This document shows positions 1-7,242 of a DNA stretch of 16,935 nucleotides, in pieces (position 1 is the stretch's first letter; each line of letters opens with the position of its first letter). The DNA comes from CAZGSV01 sp964528605 (GTDB taxonomy: Bacteria; Armatimonadota; Zipacnadia; CAZGSV01), in the NCBI GenBank assembly GCA_964528605.1, contig CAZGSV010000070.1, positions 1-16,935 on the forward strand, read 5' to 3'. The notes below the pieces were generated by a model, which worked only from the letters and a program-made list of their open reading frames with translations, was not told the DNA's origin and did not search any database. The position numbers and the translations under genes were made by a program.

Positions 1-2
1 AA

Positions 3-2198
3 TACCAGAGCCCGAGTCCCAGTCAGTTCCCCAAGGACCTCTACGTTGAAGGCGACCAGCGTAGCACAGACGCCCGCAGGATCGACATGAAACTCCAGTA
101 TATCGAGGTCCACAACTACATCGAATACATCTGCTCCCAGGACAAGATCATCTTGACAGTAGCGCCCATGGTTGACCTGGATGTTGACTCGGACAGAAGC
201 GGCAATGTGGACGGCACGGCGCAGGAAGACAACGCCGAGATGACCACCCCAGCCATAATGGCCGTCAACAACGATGACGACAACAGCGATAACGACTCTG
301 ACCATGACGACAATCTCGTCGACGGCGACACCGATATTCCCGACTTGGCTCAATTGGTGATCCGCAAGACGCCCCTCCGCACGGGACAAAAGGTGATCCT
401 CCAACTATCCAGTGCGGACGCCGAACGAGTTCGCATATTCGACGGGAGGGACGTCGCCTCCCAGGCTAGGATCGGGCCCGACGCCTCTCAACTGCCCGAG
501 GAGTACGAGATTCCCGATGTCTCTGCCTCCGACTTGGCCTATGGTGTCGAGGCTGTGCAGTACCCCGGGCCAACGTACACTGGCGAGATTACGGCCGCGC
601 TCATCCTTGAGAGCGGCGGCTCGGAGATGGCTAGGGACGAGGTCAAGTTCAAGGCAGCGCCGTTCATGCTGCTCCCCAATACCGCGTCTGCGGTGAGGGT
701 GTACGTGTCGGACCTTGACAGTGACTTCGTCGCCGGACTGAAGAGCATCCTCGACGCAGCCAAAGTCGTCGAGGTGGATCACACGCAGTACCTCGACCCA
801 GGGGGCTCCGACATCTGGCTTCAGGACGAGGCCGAGATCGGATATGTGCGCGTTCCAGCGGACGCGGACACGCAGGTAGTCTGGGATCTTCCGCGGAACC
901 GCGGATTGGATCCTTGGCCGGAAAACGAACTCCGCGGCCCCGGCTTTGGCCATTTCGAACACGGCATCGGCACCGGCACGGAGAACTACGGCGGCAACCT
1001 GGAGGTCTCTCCGCCGGTCACGGCAGACAGCACGGAGTACAAGTTGGGCCGCGGTGTGGTTGGGCAGAATATGGGCGACTCCCTGAAGAACTTCACCACA
1101 GCTCAGGGCGTCCAGACCCCATTGGTTGAGTTGGACGTGGCTTGGCTAGACGTAGCCCACGTTGACGAGGTCATTTCCTTCGTGCCCTCAAGTGGCGGAT
1201 TCAAGGTGCTGATCGCCGATACCGACTGTGCCAAAGACCTGTTGCAGGATATCAACAAGGAGGACCTCGGGACCGCCTCCAGCGGAGGAGATAACACCCT
1301 GACCGACGATGCGAACGGCAAGACTTGGACAGCCGACCAGTGGGCGGGAGGCTTCGTGGAGATCACGGGTGGCACCGGCAGCGGCCAGGTCCGACAGATC
1401 GCGAGCAACAACCAGACCACGATTACCGTCACGCGGAACTGGGACACGAACCCAGACAACACCTCCCAGTATCAAGTCGTCGCCGCAACAGCCTATCGGG
1501 CACTGTTCGCGGAGGGAGATGAGGACATAGGCGTAGTGACCGCGGCCACTAGCACTACCCTAACCGACAGCACAAAGAGTTGGAGCACCAACCACTGGGC
1601 AGGCGGATACGTAGCGATCGTGGCGGGCACGAACGACGGGCAGTGGCGAGAAGTGGTTAGCAACAGCGAGGACACGCTCAACCTCGCGGGAGCCTCCTGG
1701 GTGCTAGGATTACCCCAAGAGGACTCCCGATACATGGTCGTACAAGGCGCTAAATGGTGGCTGGACCCGCCCGCACTAGCCCTGGGGTGCCTGAGGCGCA
1801 TCCTGGCCAATGGGGCGTTCATGGACTACAATAGCACCTGTCAGAGCGAGATAGACGGGTGTCGCGCCACCCTCAAGGACGAACTTGAGCTTGTGGACGG
1901 GGACTTCATCGAGGTGCCCCTCCTGTTCAGGCAGGGCTCGGGGGGAGCATACGCATACATTCCCAACATGGCTAACGCATTGGTGGATGGCACGAAGGTC
2001 ATAGTTGCGAAGCCTTTCGGCCCGAAAGATGGTGGCAGTGACGTTCTTGAGGACGACGTTGAGAGCAAACTGCAAGCGGTGGGCTTGAGCGCACACTTCC
2101 TCGATGACTGGGATACCTACCACGTTGCCTGGGGTGAGATACATTGTGCCACCAATGCGAAGCGCGCCCCACCTACTGGCGTCAACTGGTGGGAATGA
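3..2198 (+). CDS. Protein-arginine deiminase (PAD) homologue A, 5' end outside window
   Basis: Predicted Ca2+-dependent conversion of protein arginine to citrulline. The frame is open to the left edge, so the ATG at 87 is probably internal. The order is: the end of an Ig-like module (DLYVEG); an Asp-rich middle-domain calcium motif (VNNDDDN, about 267-287); then the catalytic domain. Catalytic residues aligned to human PAD4 are Asp350 (WLQDE, codon 825), His471 and Asp473 (AHVDE, codons 1158 and 1164) and Cys645 (IHCATN, codon 2145). PRNRGL (from 891) matches the PAD4 segment with substrate arginines 372 and 374. Q822, E828, E834 and D885 match calcium ligands, and GGNLEVSPPV and KPFGP are also conserved. 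His-to-Cys spacing is 329 residues against 174 in PAD4, because two tandem repeat modules are inserted. The protein ends NWWE, close to the mammalian KWW end. This is not the unrelated Porphyromonas PPAD family. Export is inferred from PAD-B, because the N-terminus is missing. Confidence 0.93.
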   Translation, partial: YQSPSPSQFPKDLYVEGDQRSTDARRIDMKLQYIEVHNYIEYICSQDKIILTVAPMVDLDVDSDRSGNVDGTAQEDNAEMTTPAIMAVNNDDDNSDNDSDHDDNLVDGDTDIPDLAQLVIRKTPLRTGQKVILQLSSADAERVRIFDGRDVASQARIGPDASQLPEEYEIPDVSASDLAYGVEAVQYPGPTYTGEITAALILESGGSEMARDEVKFKAAPFMLLPNTASAVRVYVSDLDSDFVAGLKSILDAAKVVEVDHTQYLDPGGSDIWLQDEAEIGYVRVPADADTQVVWDLPRNRGLDPWPENELRGPGFGHFEHGIGTGTENYGGNLEVSPPVTADSTEYKLGRGVVGQNMGDSLKNFTTAQGVQTPLVELDVAWLDVAHVDEVISFVPSSGGFKVLIADTDCAKDLLQDINKEDLGTASSGGDNTLTDDANGKTWTADQWAGGFVEITGGTGSGQVRQIASNNQTTITVTRNWDTNPDNTSQYQVVAATAYRALFAEGDEDIGVVTAATSTTLTDSTKSWSTNHWAGGYVAIVAGTNDGQWREVVSNSEDTLNLAGASWVLGLPQEDSRYMVVQGAKWWLDPPALALGCLRRILANGAFMDYNSTCQSEIDGCRATLKDELELVDGDFIEVPLLFRQGSGGAYAYIPNMANALVDGTKVIVAKPFGPKDGGSDVLEDDVESKLQAVGLSAHFLDDWDTYHVAWGEIHCATNAKRAPPTGVNWWE
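1269..1742 (+). repeat. Two tandem GT-x-G-Q repeat modules inserted in PAD-A catalytic domain
   Basis: Two divergent copies of about 70 residues (1269-1490 and 1530-1742) share the pattern TLTD...W...WAGG-V-I--GT--GQ-R-(I/V)-SN...W...Y-VV. They lie between the strand ending in AKDLLQ and the helical stretch leading to the catalytic Cys, where mammalian PADs have only a short segment. Modules of this kind are seen in large secreted bacterial and phage-associated proteins; I give no family name. Confidence 0.8.
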
Positions 2199-2217
2199 CG
2201 AGGCACGCACAGGCCGC

Positions 2218-2225
2218 AAGGAGGG
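2218..2225 (+). promoter_or_regulatory. Shine-Dalgarno AAGGAGGG fixing the HEAT-protein start
   Basis: AAGGAGGG lies 7 bases before the ATG at 2233. It selects that ATG over earlier in-frame codons (from 2104) that would overlap the end of the PAD-A gene in another frame. Confidence 0.8.
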
Positions 2226-2232
2226 CTCAACT

Positions 2233-3327
2233 ATGGCTAAGCCGAGTTTCGGGATTCTGTTGGCCGTTATCCTCGCGCTCTGCACGAACACGCTGCTCTG
2301 GGGCGACCGGCCCGAGGCCGAGGAGCCGACGCTCGAGGAGCAGTTCGCGCAGGTGCTGCAGGTCAAGGGCCCCGAGTACGTCAGCATTCGGGACGCCATT
2401 GTGGAGGAGGGCAGCGGAGCCGTTGCTTTCCTCTCCCAGAGGCTCGCCGACGCCGACTGGCACGTCCGGATCCTAGCCCGGGCAATCCTTGGGCGCATAG
2501 CGGATCCTCGTAGGTGTCGCCACTATGAGGAGCTACTAGTGGTGCCCATAAGGCGCTCAGGCATGTCGAGAGGGGGCCCGCTGCCGGTCCTGTATGTCTA
2601 TGCCGCACCGAAATCCTTCTCCGCCGGCGGCCCAAGCATTGACTTCTACCCCCTCCCCCCCCTCAGGGGGCCCCTGCACGAGGCACCCGCCCTCCCGTTC
2701 CTGACCGAGGTCGTGGTCAAAGCCTCTGTCACACACCCACCGGTTATGACCCGTGAACTACCTCACGACGACTCCCAAAGAGTGTATACGCTCGAGGAAG
2801 TAGCTCAGATCCTGAATGTCACGCTGGAGACCGCGAGGTACTGGGCCGAAAGCGGCATGTTGCGGTACAGCGCAGCGGGGGAGGGTATTAGCCGCGAGCA
2901 TCTGCAGCGTTTCATGCGTACTTCCGTCCCACTCTACGATGGGAGCGGGCGGTATCCTGTGCTGGCCAGGTGCTACGCGGCGCTACTACTGGGCAACTCG
3001 AAAGATCCCGTAGCGGTGGAGGCCTTGACCGAAATACTCTACTCGGATGAGCCCACGCTACTCAGGGAGTGCGGTGCGCGAGGGCTGGGCATGAGCAAGA
3101 GCGCGCACGCGATCCCCCCGCTGCTCACAGCGCTCTCCGATGAGGCGCACGAGGTCAGGGCGGCCGCTGCCTCAGCCCTCGGGGAGGCGCTCGAGGGCGA
3201 AGGTGGGCCGGAAGCCGTGCTCCAGGCCTTGGGTGCCGTCGCGGAGGCCGATCTCTGGTCCACCGCGCGCCGGGAGGCCCAGCGCGCCTTACAGAGGATA
3301 CGCCCGCCTCTCGCCCAAACCCAATAG
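2233..3327 (+). CDS. Exported HEAT-repeat protein with embedded MerR/excisionase-type helix-turn-helix
   Basis: 364 residues. The start is set by a strong ribosome binding site 34 bases downstream of PAD-A, so co-transcription is likely. Residues 1-23 form a signal peptide or membrane anchor (FGILLAVILALC). Residues about 36-92 and 235-360 are HEAT-like helical pairs (for example VAFLSQRLADADWHVRILA and AAAASALGEALEG), a protein-protein scaffold. Between them are a Pro-rich linker (about 125-160) and, at residues 184-228, a segment with the form of an excisionase/MerR DNA-binding domain: YTLEEVAQILNVTLETARYW ... ISREHLQRFM. A DNA-binding-type fold in a protein with an export signal is odd. 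It may be a repurposed binding module, or the N-terminus may anchor the protein in the membrane with a cytoplasmic side. The product is in the same frame as the next gene, separated by TAG. No enzymatic motif was seen. Confidence 0.8.
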   Translation: MAKPSFGILLAVILALCTNTLLWGDRPEAEEPTLEEQFAQVLQVKGPEYVSIRDAIVEEGSGAVAFLSQRLADADWHVRILARAILGRIADPRRCRHYEELLVVPIRRSGMSRGGPLPVLYVYAAPKSFSAGGPSIDFYPLPPLRGPLHEAPALPFLTEVVVKASVTHPPVMTRELPHDDSQRVYTLEEVAQILNVTLETARYWAESGMLRYSAAGEGISREHLQRFMRTSVPLYDGSGRYPVLARCYAALLLGNSKDPVAVEALTEILYSDEPTLLRECGARGLGMSKSAHAIPPLLTALSDEAHEVRAAAASALGEALEGEGGPEAVLQALGAVAEADLWSTARREAQRALQRIRPPLAQTQ

Positions 3328-3381
3328 CACTCCGCGTACACCTGCCCGCCCTCCCACCGTGAGACCGACGAAGACACCTGC

Positions 3382-3987
3382 TTGAGCAATACTTGGGCAT
3401 CATTCAGCGGCCCCGCCAACGTCTGCGCCTGGGACGAGACCGGCAAGGACTATACGCGGGCGCTACACTACTATCAGGACGAGTGGGGACTCAATAACAC
3501 GAGTGCCGCCGCGTTGTTGAAAGACGGGGATGGGCAGTGTCACTCGTGGGCGGACCTGTTCAAGGAATCCTTGTTGGTCAACAACGTGGCGAACGTAAAG
3601 AGGACCCTTGTCGAGCCGGATACGGGGTATGAGTGGTTCGGCGTCAAGAACATTGGTTTCGACGATTGCGATCCCGACTATCCGAATGACGCGCCGTGGA
3701 AGTACAGCTGGAATGACCTCGACACGGCGGTATCCGGCATTCCCGGCCAGAACATGGCGACCCCAAGCGCCAAGCGGTTCAACCTGCACTGGATCGTCCA
3801 CCGCACGGGGGACGCAACCTACCACGATCCGTCGTACGGCACTACGGCGACCGGAAACGATGACTTCACGAACAATGCGATCGCTGCGTGGGGGGACACA
3901 ATAGCGGGCATCTTGCACTGGCGGAGGGTCGGCAGCGATCCAGCCGTTGACCCCGTCTATGTTGTACTGACCGACTACAGCTGGTAG
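3382..3987 (+). CDS. Transglutaminase-like Cys-His-Asp domain protein, N-terminus uncertain
   Basis: About 201 residues from a TTG. The pattern fits the transglutaminase/papain-like fold: nucleophile Cys in DGDGQCHSWADLF (codon 3538), His in FNLHWIV (codon 3787) and Asp in YHDPSYG (codon 3826). Members are transglutaminases (Gln acyl transfer) or cysteine peptidases; which applies cannot be told here. No signal peptide is visible. The only possible start between the preceding TAG (3325-3327) and the Cys motif that I found is this TTG, and it has no clear ribosome binding site. The reading frame continues unbroken from that TAG, and the residues before the TTG (RETDEDTC) already read like protein. 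The gene may be the 3' part of a longer gene cut by a nonsense mutation, a readthrough product of the HEAT gene, or a weakly initiated short gene. The stop is 19 bases before the next ATG, consistent with an operon. Confidence 0.72.
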   Translation: MSNTWASFSGPANVCAWDETGKDYTRALHYYQDEWGLNNTSAAALLKDGDGQCHSWADLFKESLLVNNVANVKRTLVEPDTGYEWFGVKNIGFDDCDPDYPNDAPWKYSWNDLDTAVSGIPGQNMATPSAKRFNLHWIVHRTGDATYHDPSYGTTATGNDDFTNNAIAAWGDTIAGILHWRRVGSDPAVDPVYVVLTDYSW

Positions 3988-4006
3988 AAGCAACGGAGGT
4001 GCCAAA

Positions 4007-4705
4007 ATGGCGGGCAGGGCTGCTGTAACCGTGTTCCTATTGGCAGCGTTTTCGGGGGTGCTTCCGGTTTCGCCTCCGACCGGCGCAGAGGTTAGCCGCG
4101 CGCCGGCCGTAGCGACGGCGCTCGAGCTGCTGCCCATAGGCAGGCGGCAAGTTGTCCTGAACCCAGACCGTTTGGTCATGCTCCGCGCCGACCGGGGAGA
4201 CACCCAAGAGGTGCCGGTACTGCTGCGGGAAACCATATACCAGGCGGCAACCCTAGTGGTCAGGGGGGGCGAGGCCAGCAAGTGGTCGGGGCGCCTTGTG
4301 TGCTATGAACTCGACAGCGAGGCTCCCTACACCTGGGCCGTGTGGTCGACGGCGGTGCCACTCGCCGGGTTCCGGTTGTTCACGGCGGGAGCCGGCGACA
4401 ACCACCTCGCCTGGGTGTGGGGATGCAGCGTACAGATAGCAGAGGTTTCGAAGCCGAGAGACAGGTGCGTAGCCTTAGCCCAGCACTTGCTGCGCACGGA
4501 AGAGACCGACATCACCCTGGTGCCAGTACGAGACCTGGTGCCGGCCTCGGGGGGGTGGGGCGTGAACGCGTTCTATCGCGATATCAACATCCTGGATGTT
4601 GCCAGGGACGAAGCGGGCAACTGGACGGTGGAGATCTCGGGGCCCGACTCGCCCGAGGTCTACACCCTCGTCTCCGAAGGCGGCCAGTGGCACAGCCAGG
4701 AGTGA
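4007..4705 (+). CDS. Exported protein of unknown function, paralogue copy 1
   Basis: 232 residues. The ATG has GGAGGT (3995-4000) 6 bases upstream. Residues 1-27 form a signal peptide (TVFLLAAFSGVL). The mature part shares its whole length with the next gene: a leading LEL/IPLxxxRL segment, CYELDS-APYTWA-WS, LAGFRL, EVSK-RDRCVAL, WGV-AF--DI-IL, and a C-terminal AGNWTV-I-GPD---VYTLVSE-GQW. The tail looks like a small beta-strand domain. I do not recognise the family and saw no catalytic signature. Position between the transglutaminase-like gene and further copies suggests a role in the same exported set. Six bases separate its stop from the next gene's conserved ATG, so translation is probably coupled. 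Confidence 0.85.
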   Translation: MAGRAAVTVFLLAAFSGVLPVSPPTGAEVSRAPAVATALELLPIGRRQVVLNPDRLVMLRADRGDTQEVPVLLRETIYQAATLVVRGGEASKWSGRLVCYELDSEAPYTWAVWSTAVPLAGFRLFTAGAGDNHLAWVWGCSVQIAEVSKPRDRCVALAQHLLRTEETDITLVPVRDLVPASGGWGVNAFYRDINILDVARDEAGNWTVEISGPDSPEVYTLVSEGGQWHSQE

Positions 4706-4712
4706 GATGCTG

Positions 4713-5408
4713 ATGCGGCGCAATGTGCTGGTTGCAGGCTTCACGGTTGTCGCGCTTTCGATGCTCTTTCTGGCCTTGTGCGGCGCAGGCGAAGAGCCCA
4801 GCCCTGCGATGCAGGCGGTGGTGCCCCTCGAACTCACGCCGGTGGAGAGGGAGGCGATCCCCCTGGACCGAGGGCGCCTGGCGATCCCCCTTCCCCGCGC
4901 GGAAGAAGCCCAGGACATCACCGTCGTGCTGAGACGAACTAGCTACCGTTGCAGACTGCTAGAGGTCCGGGAGGGCGAACCCGAAGAGTGGCGCGGTACA
5001 CTCCACTGTTACGAACTCGACAGCGATGCCCCGTATACCTGGGCGTTGTGGTCTAGCTATCCGCTGGCGGGGTTCAGGTTGTTGGTGGGTGAAAGGGGAG
5101 AGAACTACCTCGCCTGGGTGAAGGCGGCTTCGGTCAATTTCGCGGAGGTCTCCAAAGCAAGAGACCGCTGCGTGGCCCTGGTGGATGGTCTCTTGCCTAG
5201 GCAAGCAAGCGGTATCACGTGCGTCCCCCTTGCGTACCTCGTGCCCGAGGTGCACGGATGGGGGGTGGACGCGTTCAACGCGGACATCAGAATCCTATCC
5301 GTAGCCAAAGACGGGGCCGGCAACTGGACCGTGAAGATAACCGGACCCGATGAGGAGAAGGTCTACACCCTAGTCTCTGAGAATGGACAGTGGCGCAGGC
5401 AGGAGTGA
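4713..5408 (+). CDS. Exported protein of unknown function, paralogue copy 2
   Basis: 231 residues, nearly the same length as copy 1 and alignable end to end. ATG codons occur at 4707 and 4713. Copy 3 has ACG at the position equivalent to 4707 but keeps the second ATG followed by CGGCGC, so 4713 is preferred. AGGAG (4698-4702), inside the end of copy 1, is the ribosome binding site 10 bases upstream. Residues 1-25 form a signal peptide (VLVAGFTVVALSMLFLALC). The Cys near its end is not in a proper lipobox and is not kept in copy 3, so a lipoprotein is unlikely. Conserved blocks are CYELDSDAPYTWALWS, PLAGFRLLVG, FAEVSKARDRCVAL, AGNWTVKITGPD and VYTLVSENGQW. Function is unknown. Confidence 0.85.
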   Translation: MRRNVLVAGFTVVALSMLFLALCGAGEEPSPAMQAVVPLELTPVEREAIPLDRGRLAIPLPRAEEAQDITVVLRRTSYRCRLLEVREGEPEEWRGTLHCYELDSDAPYTWALWSSYPLAGFRLLVGERGENYLAWVKAASVNFAEVSKARDRCVALVDGLLPRQASGITCVPLAYLVPEVHGWGVDAFNADIRILSVAKDGAGNWTVKITGPDEEKVYTLVSENGQWRRQE

Positions 5409-5415
5409 GACGCTG

Positions 5416-5694
5416 ATGCGGCGCACAATGCTGGTGACAGGCTTCGCGGTTGTCGCGCTGTCGGTCCTGTGCCTGGCTTTGTTGGGCGCAGGGGAACAAG
5501 GCGCCGCAGCTATCCAGGCGGTGGTGCCCCTCGAACTCACGCCGTTGTGGAGGAGGGCGATTCCCCTGGACCCAGGCCGCCTGACGATCATCCTCCCCCG
5601 CGGCGAGGACGTCGACGGCACCTACAAAGAGGACCTGTTCGATTCCGGAACATGGGATCCACTAAGCCCCCGCGAGTATACTACGATATACTAG
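5416..5694 (+). CDS. Truncated third paralogue, possibly a decaying duplicate
   Basis: 92 residues. The first 64 or so match copy 2 closely, including signal peptide and AVVPLELTP, and the upstream DNA (CAGGAGTGAGA-GCTGATGCGGCGC) is almost identical to that before copy 2, so this is a recent duplication. After LPRGED the similarity stops and an unrelated tail (VDGTYKEDLFDSGTWDP) runs to a stop at 5692-5694. The whole conserved CYELDS to GQW region is missing, and I did not see it resume before the next gene. The gene has a ribosome binding site and an intact short frame, so a small exported product is possible. A relic of unequal recombination is equally likely. Confidence 0.65.
   Translation: MRRTMLVTGFAVVALSVLCLALLGAGEQGAAAIQAVVPLELTPLWRRAIPLDPGRLTIILPRGEDVDGTYKEDLFDSGTWDPLSPREYTTIY
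5677..5692 (+). promoter_or_regulatory. Candidate -10 region: two TATACT hexamers
   Basis: TATACT occurs at 5677-5682 and 5687-5692, one helical turn apart, in an AT-rich patch of GC-rich DNA 58 bases before the GTG at 5750. Arms GTATA (5676-5680) and TATAC (5687-5691) also form a short inverted repeat. No convincing -35 was seen. This may be a promoter or operator for the next gene. Confidence 0.3.
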
Positions 5695-5749
5695 TCTATC
5701 AGCGGCCGACCTAGATTGGGGGCGGCTCGCAGCAATCGGGAGGCGATGC

Positions 5750-7204
5750 GTGGTGAAAAGATGGATCCTCAGTCTCATCGGAGCTCTGGCCGTTGTCTCC
5801 GTCGCAATAAGCCTCTCTCTCGGGCAGGCGACGGGCCAGAACGAGCAGCCCGTACCGGTCGAACCGATTGGCGGCGCGCTTAGCTCGTTCGACGTCAGCC
5901 GTTACGTGGTTGTACAGGAGTTCCCTGACTCATGGGGCTACGGAGAACGGCTGGGCGAGGCACAGGTGCGACCCGCGCTGCGTCAGGTTTTGACAGCACC
6001 AGGTGAACCGAGCGTACGCGTGAAGATGGCCCGATTTGACAGCCGGGAAATGGCTGTCGCGGCAGCGGAGTTTCACTTAGGCCTGGTCGCAGTACCATTC
6101 GAGCAAGGCGGCCTCAACGGCCAGCGGGTCGGCGAAAGGTGTTGGGTGGCTCAGACTCCGTGGGGTGCGACCGTGCTCTTTCAACTAGGCCCCTTCTGCG
6201 TGCTGGTCGGCGCGCCAGTGGCGGCGCCGGAAGAGCGCGGCGTGATCACCGAAGTCGCGCGCAAGGTCGAGGCGAAGATATCCCGGCGCCTGGCTGAGGA
6301 GGGTCTGGCCTTGGGGATGCCGGATCTCGGGGGGGAGGAGAGGCGCGAGGAGCTCAAAGCCCTTTACGACTTCGCTCACTGGCCCGGAAAAGACGGGCCG
6401 GTCAGAGACGGTTTCAAGGTGGACGCCAGCCTTCTTCCCGAGGGTCTGGTGTTTCGGTACGTCTCACTCGCGGACCCGGGCGTGACCGCCAAGGGGGACT
6501 GGCTCGGCGTCTACAGGTGGTACGAGGTGACGAACGTAGACGGATCCGGCTCCCTCAACATCGACGTCGCGGTCATGGAGACGTGCGCGCAAGCCCAGGA
6601 GCGCGTGATCGAGGTGTTCGTGGGGTCGAGCAAACCCCAGCCGCCCCTGTTCTGTAGAGGAGGGCAATACGGCCTTGACCTTGGTGACGTGTGCTTTGCT
6701 GGTCGTCAGCGGGACGGCTACTTCCATTCCGTGATGTGGGTGCGGAATAACGTCTTCGTGAGGATGTGGGCCAGCACCGACGACCTGTACCCCTTGGTAG
6801 AGCCACTCGCCCGGGCCCTCGATGCCGCCATCCTGCAACGCGCGACCTTCAAGACCTATGCGGAGTGCGCCTCCCGTCCCGTCATCACCGCGGTTGAGCG
6901 GGTTACGGGGTCGGAGGAAGGCCCAAGGATCGAGGCCGACTGGAAGGCTGTGGAACTGGAGAACCCGAGGCAAGAGGAAATCAGGCTGTGGCCCTTCCAG
7001 ATTCCGGGCACTGGTGTCATCTTCCAGGTGGCCGTCAGCGAGAGCAACCTAATCGGCTTTCCCTTGCCGGGACTCGTGCCGTGGAAGTGGGTAAGCCCCG
7101 GCTACGAGGAAAAGAACGCCACCATCAACGCCTTCCTCCAGAAGTACCAGCGCCCACCCCCCGAAGCGCCGGCTCAAGGGGACGAAGCAGCACCGGGCGG
7201 GTAG
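5750..7204 (+). CDS. Exported protein with two related halves, function unknown
   Basis: 484 residues. GTG codons at 5750 and 5753 both follow GGGAGG (5738-5743), so the start is one of these two. The ATG at 5746 is out of frame. Residues 1-26 form a signal peptide (LSLIGALAVVSVAISLSLG). Residues about 45-185 and 225-365 appear to be two copies of one alpha-beta domain: each has a strand with a short acidic-aromatic start, a Glu/Ala helix (SREMAVAAAEFHLG; TCAQAQERVIEVF), a G-x-x-x-G-(E/D)-x-C-(W/F) turn (VGERCWVA; LGDVCFAG), a strand pair, (F/V)-V-x-(V/M)-(G/W)-A, and a long C-terminal helix. The rest ends in a Pro/Ala tail. I do not recognise the family. A spacing of 55 bases and a possible own promoter set it apart from the paralogue array. 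It converges on the glycoside hydrolase gene. Confidence 0.82.
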   Translation: MVKRWILSLIGALAVVSVAISLSLGQATGQNEQPVPVEPIGGALSSFDVSRYVVVQEFPDSWGYGERLGEAQVRPALRQVLTAPGEPSVRVKMARFDSREMAVAAAEFHLGLVAVPFEQGGLNGQRVGERCWVAQTPWGATVLFQLGPFCVLVGAPVAAPEERGVITEVARKVEAKISRRLAEEGLALGMPDLGGEERREELKALYDFAHWPGKDGPVRDGFKVDASLLPEGLVFRYVSLADPGVTAKGDWLGVYRWYEVTNVDGSGSLNIDVAVMETCAQAQERVIEVFVGSSKPQPPLFCRGGQYGLDLGDVCFAGRQRDGYFHSVMWVRNNVFVRMWASTDDLYPLVEPLARALDAAILQRATFKTYAECASRPVITAVERVTGSEEGPRIEADWKAVELENPRQEEIRLWPFQIPGTGVIFQVAVSESNLIGFPLPGLVPWKWVSPGYEEKNATINAFLQKYQRPPPEAPAQGDEAAPGG

Positions 7205-7239
7205 ACCGAGAACCGCCAACGGGACCCGCCCACCCGCCC
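7195..7239. terminator. GC-rich hairpin between convergent genes
   Basis: GGGCGGGT (7195-7202) can pair perfectly with ACCCGCCC at 7224-7231 or with an identical second copy at 7232-7239, giving mutually exclusive 8-pair stems across the gap between the two convergent stop codons. There is no T-tract, so this is not a classic intrinsic terminator. A bidirectional terminator or 3'-end stabiliser is the likely reading. Confidence 0.35.
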
Positions 7240-7242
7240 CAG

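Larger units (their letters stand above)
4007..5694 (+). repeat. Tandem gene triplication (two full copies, one partial)
   Basis: Three head-to-tail copies begin at 4007, 4713 and 5416. Copies 2 and 3 are most alike at the DNA level around their starts (about 4695-4740 against 5398-5443), so copy 3 probably arose from copy 2. The duplication ends inside copy 3 at about 5607. Confidence 0.75.

Noticed and set aside
240..320. GACGA-rich DNA tract as a simple tandem repeat
   Set aside because: It encodes the Asp-rich calcium-binding segment of the PAD middle domain, which explains the base pattern.
2104..2232. Earlier start for the HEAT protein, overlapping the end of PAD-A
   Set aside because: The extra N-terminal residues have no signal peptide character. 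AAGGAGGG before 2233 and the signal peptide right after it fix the later start.
4713..4790. Lipoprotein signal in paralogue copy 2
   Set aside because: The residue before the Cys is Leu, outside the usual lipobox, and copy 3 lacks the Cys at that position.
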